32,420 nucleotides of DNA, from positions 1 through 32,420 of the forward strand of contig DYEF01000004.1 in assembly GCA_020725805.1 (NCBI GenBank), in the 5' to 3' direction. The notes beneath the pieces were generated by a model that saw nothing but the letters and a program-made list of their open reading frames with translations, was not told the DNA's origin and ran no database searches. Below, piece by piece: positions 27,201 through 32,420 of this stretch. Source of the DNA: Bdellovibrio sp. Lineage in GTDB: Bacteria > Myxococcota > SpSt-1050. Each line of letters starts with the position of its first letter. The first letter of the stretch is position 1. Position numbers and translations under genes: made by a program.

Positions 27201-30200
27201 ATTCTCGTCCACAAAAGGTTCACCCTGATCTACAAACGGTTCTCCCGTATCATATTTTCCGTTGCCGTTTATATCATCGAACTCCTCTTCGCCCTTGAAC
27301 GCTGCTATTATTGTAACAAGACCATCCCTCGGGTTATATGTCTTACCACCCGATGAATAACTGGGCTCCCCCGATATCGGAGCCACATCAACAGGCTTTC
27401 TGACGTTGTTTGTAACAAGTGATGAAAAGGCATTCCCTTCCTCTGTAATGTTCGAAACATTGGTAATAATACCCGCCTCTGAAATAAATCTAACCGCAAC
27501 AGGCATTTTGACAATATTTGTATACCTGTCTCTCGCACTCACAACACAGTTTGTCGATACCTTTTCACTTCCAAAACCTCCGAGATTCTTGTGTTCGCAG
27601 TTGAAGGAGACATATTTCCTGTTTGGCTTTGCCCCTACAATAACTATCGGTTCAGAGGATGCTGATACAATCTGCGTTCCCATCTGACCTCTTGCAATTA
27701 TATTGACCGTCTGGGCCAGAGTCCCCGTTGTAATAATGGTCTTGACCAGCCCGTCCTCGGCCGAGACAGAGGAAATCGGATTCAGTGAAATTGCACTCGC
27801 ACCACTCTGGGCACCGGTAAATGTAAAATCGACATTCTGACCGGCGAGTGGTCTCCCGGATGAATCAATAACCCTGAAAATTACCTCGGCCGTCTCATTG
27901 AATCCCGAATCTTTCACACCGAGCGGAGATTTTGAAACAGAGAGGAATTTTATATCGGCGAGCTGAACAATATTTACTTTCATCTCGGATTTCAGCTCAG
28001 GATTACTCTGATAGAGGGATGCAACGACAGTAGCCTCTCCTGTTGAATATCCGCCAACCATCTCAACAGACGCTACACCTCCCGATGTCCTTGTAACACA
28101 TAGATTTGTAGTATTTATCTTGGTGTTTACACATTTATACCCGTTCGGGCTGTTGACATCCGGAGGATTCTTGAAATAACCAAGATTTGTGGCAAATTTA
28201 ACAAGTGAACCATCAGCTACAGGAATACCGCTGTCATCAATAAGAGTTGCATTGAATTTTGCACTGTCCACACCATCGGCCATAATGCTTGTTTTACCTG
28301 ATTCGGGTTCCATAAGTATATTTACGCCGATGAATGTAACCTTAACCTCGTCGGTTACTTTGCTTGAGTAAGAGTCATTGCAGATAAAGCTTGCCTGAAT
28401 GGTAGCCGTGCCGCCCTTCTCTCCGTTGACCATCTGAACAGTCGCCTGTTTGTTGCTCGAATTGACTACCAGATACTTCGAACCACCGGCCGTAAACTTA
28501 CCAATATCGGTACTGAATGTAATAGTGGTATCCCACGGGAGCCCGTCCTTGTCCAGCGGCTCAGCCTTTATAAGAACCTGAGATACACCATCCGCAGCCA
28601 CAGGCAGCGAGGGAGAAAATGAAAGCTTACTGCGGCAGGCACCTGAACTGATAGATGAATCCATTCTTCCGCTCGAAGAGATAACGGTCTTTTCCGAGCC
28701 GGTAGCGGTTTTGGTATCAATAGTACCGGAGACATAGGACGGTTTCATAACCTCTTTTTCCGGGTCTTCATCGGCAAGTGTAAATCCTCCCGAATATCCT
28801 GTCCCGAATTTGAATTCGTTTACCTCATAGGTAATCTTCGGATTGGTCTGATTGGCTTTCCTTACTCTCTGAATCCCTATTCCCGTCATAGCCGGAACAG
28901 TCTTGCTTGTATCACCCAGAAGTTTGCCGGCCCCGTCGACCTTGATTTCTATAGTCGAGCCCGGTATAGGAGGAAGGAGGTTGAAATCCTTGAAGGAATA
29001 ATAGAAAGGCATTGAACCTTTATTCGGAATATCAAACCTCTCCGGACACATAACTGAAAACGAGTTCGGATCCGGGCTTGCTCCCAGACATTTTCCGCCT
29101 GTTGTAATATTACCTGTCCAGACAACCCATGTGGATTTCCAGATCACCGTATTACCGTCCCATTTACCGTTGGGACCATCATACACTCCGTTGAGGTTGA
29201 CATCTATGAATGCCTCATCTGAATCCCACTGGTTGTTGTCGTTCATATCCACAAACGGTTCACCCAGATCAAGGAATGCCTCTCCTTCGTCGTACTGGCC
29301 GTTTCCGTTCTCATCGTCAAATTCCTCTTCGCCTGTTGTAGCAGCAATAATTGTAACCAGTCCGTCACGCGGATTCCTTGCAAGACCTGTCCCTACCCTT
29401 GGCTCATCGGTAAGAGGAGCAACATCCTTCGGTCTCGGGTCCTGAGTCCTGAGTGTAACCGTAGCTATACCGATGGAATCGGCATCCTCGCTTGTCTCTG
29501 CGGACGGAGTGATTGCGCCTGCCTCTGTCCTGAAAAATATCTTTGTTGCAAAAGGTATCTTGTTGGAAAATCTATCGGCAATGGCCACAGCGCAGCGCTG
29601 TTCAAGAAGGTCATAAACAAATCCCTGTACATTGATATCCTCGGGCTGACAGCTGAAATTCAGATATCTTGCGTTTGGAACTCCGGTTGTCATAACCACT
29701 GGGCCGCATCTTGCCTCACCAACCTTCGAGGAGCCCTTTACCCAGACTGTAGTAGGAACGGTTCCCGCATATAGGACCGTACAGGCAAGTCCGGAGTCAT
29801 CGGATACCATACTTGTCGGATTCACATAAATTCCGCCGGGTGCATCTGACGGTGCAAAATTGAGCGTTATCTTGGAAATCGGGGCACCTTGGTCATCTAC
29901 TACCTTGAAGCACATATTGGTAAAATCCTTGTGCCCAGAATTCTTGAGACCCAGATGAGTATCACCGATATAATTACAGGAAATAGTTGCGTTTCTGATG
30001 AGTCTGACATCTATAGTTTTGGAAAGCTGTCTTCCGGAAATACTCGTCTGGACATTTACCGTTGCAATGCCCATATCGCCGTCAGATTTCAGTTTTACGC
30101 TTGCCTTTCCGTCTGCAGTCTTGATAGTAAGATGCTTGGGTTTCGAGTTGTCCTGTACCTCGAAATAACCGAGGACTGTATCAAAAATCACATCTGTACC

Positions 30201-31106
30201 GTCCTGAACCGGATTACTTCCGTCGACTGTAATATTGGCCTCTATTTTCAGTGAATCGATCCCGTTTGCTATCAGATACTCATACTCGGATGTAACTTTC
30301 AGGGTTGCAGTCTTTGCGGGCTCCTGCATACCTATCTTAAGCGGCTCGGATGTTGATGATACTATCTCGTTACCCTGAGAATCCTTACACTTGAAGCTGG
30401 CACCTACCTGAATATCCGTATTTGCATAGGTTATTGCATACAGTTTTACTTTTGCCACTCCCTGCGCATTGGTAAGAGCAGATGTATTACCGACAGGAAT
30501 CTCTGTCTTGTTTACGAAAGAACCCGGTGATGAGGCAGTAAATGTAATCTGGGTCCCTGAACTAACCGCCTTCCCCTCAAAATCAGTGGCATACGCCTCT
30601 ATCTCGGTATAATCTTCCCCGTCTGCAATTATCTTGTTCTTCTTGGTGGAAAGGATTATCAGGCAGGGTTCACCCGTCTCAACAGGAATCTTGGTAAATG
30701 ATACAGATGCCGTCTTCTTGTACTCCTTATTTGCTGACGGGTCTGTGTATACTGCCGTAATGGTTACCGTCCCCTCTTCATCGGATGTCAGGGTTTCAGT
30801 GGCCTGACCGTCAACCGTATATACTACAACACTATTGGTCTTGTTCGAAAACTTCCCCTTGCCGCTGGCTGTCAGGGAGATTTCGGAATCATCTTCTGCA
30901 TTCTGTCCGCCAACAGTGAGTTTAATTGTAATCTTTGCCGCCGACTTTCCGTCCGCAGGGACATTGGAATTTGGTGAAACGGATAATGTCATTTTGATTG
31001 TCTGCGGTCCCGAGACATCTTCAGTAGTTGTCCCGCCATCGTCACTGCAGGACCAGCAGGCAAATGCCATAATAAATGCAACCAGAATTCCATAGTATTT
31101 ACTCAT
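24237..31106 (-). CDS. Giant surface lipoprotein: Ig-like (Big_1/invasin-type) and EF-hand-like supermodules, triplicated
   Basis: The 2289-residue protein starts with a lipoprotein-like leader ending in FACWSC; Cys17 or Cys20 could be lipidated. About residues 30-375 are three Ig-like domains with invasin-type patterns such as IADGEDYTEIEAYATDFEGK. Then a supermodule of about 690 residues occurs three times: a GxKxSGxxxT domain (about 390, 1062, 1768), an RYLNF-x-C or KYVSF-x-C domain (about 481, 1167, 1869), and a calcium-loop segment after GEEEF (about 593, 1271, 1981). Two further Ig-like domains separate consecutive supermodules. Loops such as DENGNGQYDEGE and DINGNGKYDTGE fit 12-residue EF-hand loops. 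It is probably a calcium-rigidified adhesin or structural stalk. GGAGG precedes the ATG. Confidence 0.75.
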   Translation of the reverse strand: MSKYYGILVAFIMAFACWSCSDDGGTTTEDVSGPQTIKMTLSVSPNSNVPADGKSAAKITIKLTVGGQNAEDDSEISLTASGKGKFSNKTNSVVVYTVDGQATETLTSDEEGTVTITAVYTDPSANKEYKKTASVSFTKIPVETGEPCLIILSTKKNKIIADGEDYTEIEAYATDFEGKAVSSGTQITFTASSPGSFVNKTEIPVGNTSALTNAQGVAKVKLYAITYANTDIQVGASFKCKDSQGNEIVSSTSEPLKIGMQEPAKTATLKVTSEYEYLIANGIDSLKIEANITVDGSNPVQDGTDVIFDTVLGYFEVQDNSKPKHLTIKTADGKASVKLKSDGDMGIATVNVQTSISGRQLSKTIDVRLIRNATISCNYIGDTHLGLKNSGHKDFTNMCFKVVDDQGAPISKITLNFAPSDAPGGIYVNPTSMVSDDSGLACTVLYAGTVPTTVWVKGSSKVGEARCGPVVMTTGVPNARYLNFSCQPEDINVQGFVYDLLEQRCAVAIADRFSNKIPFATKIFFRTEAGAITPSAETSEDADSIGIATVTLRTQDPRPKDVAPLTDEPRVGTGLARNPRDGLVTIIAATTGEEEFDDENGNGQYDEGEAFLDLGEPFVDMNDNNQWDSDEAFIDVNLNGVYDGPNGKWDGNTVIWKSTWVVWTGNITTGGKCLGASPDPNSFSVMCPERFDIPNKGSMPFYYSFKDFNLLPPIPGSTIEIKVDGAGKLLGDTSKTVPAMTGIGIQRVRKANQTNPKITYEVNEFKFGTGYSGGFTLADEDPEKEVMKPSYVSGTIDTKTATGSEKTVISSSGRMDSSISSGACRSKLSFSPSLPVAADGVSQVLIKAEPLDKDGLPWDTTITFSTDIGKFTAGGSKYLVVNSSNKQATVQMVNGEKGGTATIQASFICNDSYSSKVTDEVKVTFIGVNILMEPESGKTSIMADGVDSAKFNATLIDDSGIPVADGSLVKFATNLGYFKNPPDVNSPNGYKCVNTKINTTNLCVTRTSGGVASVEMVGGYSTGEATVVASLYQSNPELKSEMKVNIVQLADIKFLSVSKSPLGVKDSGFNETAEVIFRVIDSSGRPLAGQNVDFTFTGAQSGASAISLNPISSVSAEDGLVKTIITTGTLAQTVNIIARGQMGTQIVSASSEPIVIVGAKPNRKYVSFNCEHKNLGGFGSEKVSTNCVVSARDRYTNIVKMPVAVRFISEAGIITNVSNITEEGNAFSSLVTNNVRKPVDVAPISGEPSYSSGGKTYNPRDGLVTIIAAFKGEEEFDDINGNGKYDTGEPFVDQGEPFVDENDNGYCDGATPADETLRTQNKPYNCAELYIDTNADAKYTPGNGVWDAHSDPNDNSLVWLKTYVLWSGAVAIGNVCNQNSPNLSVICPTNFNLADGSTQDFGYEIKDERLNPPTKSAIITMFTLGKIGIDGKSPVINDDLGMKVSTGRSCQSYICTEQTTISDFSGGIKGIFAVFDDVAGDSGQTQNVSANVKITYSFDPSADEKSYDQSATITSLGIMNDPNATGPCAFRLEASNAVIQANGTDSTVITVKDIRDQFNQPIGPNVPVQIKTTLGKFSNGEQEIVVLTNNNSEATVTMFGGSAPGAADVSAQYFCGNKTPVRKITIIIRPADALTNYFISVVSSDLSLIADGDSRTTITAFVFDNTNAPVKTGAVKITTTDGTLECMDPAPQCVYNDIQHKDITVQLNSNGNASAKLISGPTAALARVEGKFTTPDNKVISNSTYVNFVTLGSIMYQFITSDVMGAKGSGFNETAIIGFKVFDNIGQRFPKNQRVDFTLSNSPGGIAIIPPYAYTDDSGMVYATIKSGTVATTFTVTASSSLPGITVRGVSPAIAIIGAKPSARYVNFTCEKKIVATMGGSPVEIPCKVSLGDRYTNKVEKATTVHFRTEAGLMTSQALTYDRATAQAQFPNDWEAYLGTATASIRTSEPYPYDTTPIAGEPFNGTSNPRDTIVSIVAVTTGEEEFYDNDGNGEFTGSEMWRENIFTTPQAQKFDAGSDQKCRRIDISSYDPPACNNWLNTVGGDTISASEPFVDLAEPFFDADDDNTRNLPVELFFDTNGDTIWNAGNNKWDSNTNIFKETIMAWSDAINLVASPYPSAGQCSGANPATPGINLLCPNGTFSMANGELREFNFKVCDSHFVNQPGAIVKFTTAASLSDELPPPPVISGPSEFVVPEKPPYKAVFTYSSPTQVTICQIDPANSNYRICYTNNVMKLNKTLQLQSDYCYFDTVSLQAPYIKDATGVTVQTYLKGEMSSKVLWYIKGSVTY

Positions 31107-31140
31107 AATAACCTCCTATCCCGAAAAGGATTTAAGCCAT

Positions 31141-31169
31141 AATTTATATTAAAAAGAAGAGTTTTGCAA
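31141..31169 (-). promoter_or_regulatory. Candidate promoter for the giant lipoprotein operon
   Basis: On the minus strand TTGCAA (31164-31169) and TAAATT (31141-31146) are 17 bases apart; TATAAA, two bases earlier, is an alternative at shorter spacing. It would drive both minus-strand lipoprotein genes. Confidence 0.35.
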
Positions 31170-31262
31170 TAGGAATTTTCCTTATTTAGGCAGCATATCT
31201 GTACTCCTGAGCGGGCATATGACGGAATATATAGCAACATTTCCCCGGAAAGTAGGCGTCAG

Positions 31263-31272
31263 GCCGCGCGGC
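31263..31272. promoter_or_regulatory. GC-rich perfect palindrome GCCGCGCGGC upstream of the rplM promoter
   Basis: A perfect ten-base palindrome stands out in AT-rich sequence, nine bases before the rplM -35 box, and is followed by ATTTTTAA. No + strand gene lies upstream that would need a terminator, so it is either a protein-binding site at the promoter or a relic of a terminator. Confidence 0.35.
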
Positions 31273-31281
31273 ATTTTTAAC

Positions 31282-31310
31282 TTGACAAATCGGTCATCGG
31301 ATTTTATATA
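31282..31310 (+). promoter_or_regulatory. Strong promoter for rplM-rpsI
   Basis: A perfect TTGACA (31282-31287) and TATATA (31305-31310) are 17 bases apart, close to the sigma-70 consensus and as expected for ribosomal protein genes. Transcription would begin near 31317, just before the ribosome site. Confidence 0.68.
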
Positions 31311-31340
31311 TTGCGTCCTTACTTTTATGAGGTGTTAGAG

Positions 31341-31778
31341 ATGTTAACAAAGATGACAAAACATTTTTCAGAGAAGGAAGTTAAGAAAAACTGGTTCATT
31401 ATTGATGCAAAGGACCAGATTCTCGGCAAAGTGGCAGTAAAAGCCGCCAATATCCTTCAGGGCAAAAACAAGGTTGAATTCTCCCCCAATTCAGATGTAG
31501 GTGACTTCGTCATTATAGTGAATGCCGGCAAAGTCAAAGTCACAGGGAATAAGCTTGTCGAAAAAATGTACTACAAGCATACCGGATATTTCGGGAATAT
31601 GAAGGAGTTCAATCTCAAATTCCTGCTTGAGAAACACCCTGACAGAGTAATCTCGCTTGCCGTAAAGAATATGCTGCCCAAAGGGAATATCGGGCTCAAG
31701 ATGTTCAGAAAACTCAAAGTCTATGCAGATGATAAACATCCGCATACAGCCCAGAAACCAACAGTAGTTACATTGTAA
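31341..31778 (+). CDS. rplM: 50S ribosomal protein L13
   Basis: The 145-residue protein is an early-assembly protein of the large subunit. WFIIDAKDQILGKVAVKAAN, GDFVIIVNAGKVKVTGNK, YYKHTGYFG and NMLPKGNIGLKMFRKLKVY are L13 signatures. I chose the ATG at 31341 because TGAGGTG lies six bases upstream. A TTG start at 31311 would fall within the expected transcription start, and the ATG at 31353 lacks a ribosome site. rpsI follows after 12 bases. Confidence 0.97.
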   Translation: MLTKMTKHFSEKEVKKNWFIIDAKDQILGKVAVKAANILQGKNKVEFSPNSDVGDFVIIVNAGKVKVTGNKLVEKMYYKHTGYFGNMKEFNLKFLLEKHPDRVISLAVKNMLPKGNIGLKMFRKLKVYADDKHPHTAQKPTVVTL

Positions 31779-31790
31779 AGGAGATATCAG

Positions 31791-32186
31791 ATGGCTATTG
31801 AAACTCAGATAATGGCAATTGGCAGAAGAAAAAGAGCGGTTGCAAGAGTAATCCTGAGACCCGGCAAGGGAGATATAAAGATCAACGACCAGACCCTGAA
31901 TGATTACTTTCCGCGTGAAACCAGCCGAATTATAATCAGACAGCCGTTTCTGATTACCAATACATTATCCGAACTCGACACAATCGTAAACGCCACCGGC
32001 GGAGGCAAATCAGGTCAGGCCGAGGCTGTAAGGGCAGGAATATCCAGAGCACTCATTAAATACAAACCCGAGCTGAGACCGGTACTCAAAAAGGCCGGCT
32101 TCCTCACAAGGGATGCAAGGGAAGTCGAGCGTAAGAAATACGGCCGCAAGAAGGCAAGGAAGAGATTCCAGTACAGCAAGAGATAA
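31791..32186 (+). CDS. rpsI: 30S ribosomal protein S9
   Basis: The 131-residue protein sits in the head of the small subunit, with its basic C-terminal tail (ending FQYSKR) reaching the P-site t[41 protein letters not shown] and [19 protein letters not shown] are S9 signatures. AAAGGAG lies ahead of the ATG and overlaps the rplM stop. rplM-rpsI is a nearly universal bacterial pair. Confidence 0.98.
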   Translation: MAIETQIMAIGRRKRAVARVILRPGKGDIKINDQTLNDYFPRETSRIIIRQPFLITNTLSELDTIVNATGGGKSGQAEAVRAGISRALIKYKPELRPVLKKAGFLTRDAREVERKKYGRKKARKRFQYSKR

Positions 32187-32294
32187 TTCTTTTCCTGCAA
32201 TCTTTTCAAACTACCAAAATTTTTCAGCAGAATTCAGTTCAAAAAAAATTTATTACCCGGATTATTTAATTACCAGATATTATCCGCTTGGAAT

Positions 32295-32306
32295 AGCTTA
32301 TAAGCT
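32295..32306. repeat. Perfect 12-base palindrome AGCTTATAAGCT
   Basis: The sequence equals its own reverse complement and lies in the AT-rich gap 32187-32420 after rpsI. It has no T tract and could be a binding site; there is no further evidence. Confidence 0.35.
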
Positions 32307-32330
32307 CTACCTTTATTACCTGTATTTATG

Positions 32331-32420
32331 AAAGGTGGGTTGTCCTCCATATTTTTTTGTGGTCAAATGCCACATTCATTTATTAGAGGTCAACGATGGT
32401 CGTTGCCTCATTTATTAACA
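32331..32420. repeat. Row of small hairpins with AT-rich spacers, running off the window
   Basis: Three hairpins lie in a row. The first (about 32334-32348) is GGTGG and CCTCC with a central mismatch. The second (32359-32373) is GTGG-T-CA and TGCCAC. The third (32386-32409) is GAGG-T-CAACGA, loop TGG, TCGTTGCCTC. The second and third share the bulged T after four base pairs, begin 27 bases apart and are each followed by an ATTTATTA-like spacer. A + strand frame from ATG 32328 is open to the window end, so a coding role for the stretch is not excluded. Confidence 0.45.

Noticed and set aside
31219-31338. 39-codon + strand frame upstream of rplM
   Set aside because: It spans the rplM promoter and ribosome site and has no ribosome site of its own.
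1-32420. CRISPR arrays, prophage, insertion sequences, tRNA or rRNA genes
   Set aside because: No regularly spaced identical repeats, transposase or integrase genes, or tRNA/rRNA motifs were found on either strand.

Overview
The window reads as one chromosomal stretch of a moderately AT-rich bacterium that frequently uses ATA, AGA and AGG codons. The large secreted proteins point to a Myxococcota or other deltaproteobacterial-type lineage: Cys-rich MopE-like metal-binding repeats, the CGDDGCGGSCG-type Cys motif, Asp-rich linkers and giant Ig-like lipoproteins. ThiH (rather than ThiO) and IspH are oxygen-sensitive Fe-S enzymes and fit an anaerobic or microaerobic life. The lineage is an inference from these families; no rRNA or tRNA gene was seen.

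Layout. Positions 1-253 hold a possible 3' gene end on the + strand and two copies of a REP-like palindrome. Positions 254-8028 (minus strand) look like one operon read gyrA, lipoprotein cyclophilin, MFS/spermidine-synthase-like fusion, GapN-type aldehyde dehydrogenase, with gaps of 20-40 bases and a candidate promoter before gyrA. Positions 8207-9670 (minus) encode an exported HEFGH metalloprotease with a strong promoter. Positions 9889-12661 (minus) are a compact thiamine cluster, thiS-thiG-thiH-thiE, with touching or overlapping ends, possibly followed by a 58-codon reading frame. A DUF2007-like small gene is divergent from it (12767-13117). A Cys-rich and propeller-like putative lipoprotein follows (13250-15826, minus), then ispH and cmk (15977-17472, minus).

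From 17722 the + strand carries a 1188-residue MopE-repeat lipoprotein, then rpmE, epmA and a small matrixin-type metalloprotease. The last gene meets, tail to tail, a minus-strand pair: a 2289-residue triplicated Ig/EF-hand lipoprotein (24237-31106) and a 325-residue three-repeat lipoprotein (23238-24215). The right end holds rplM-rpsI on the + strand behind a near-consensus promoter, then a row of small hairpins that runs off the window.

How it fits together. Housekeeping blocks (gyrase, thiamine, isoprenoid/CMP kinase, ribosomal proteins, EF-P modification) are interleaved with a large exported repertoire: two zinc metalloproteases and four lipoproteins or probable lipoproteins made of repeated modules. 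The most unusual observations are the matching C-terminal tail DSG(G)CSCS on the two otherwise unrelated metalloproteases, and the roughly 690-residue supermodule repeated three times in the giant lipoprotein, each copy with three EF-hand-like calcium loops.
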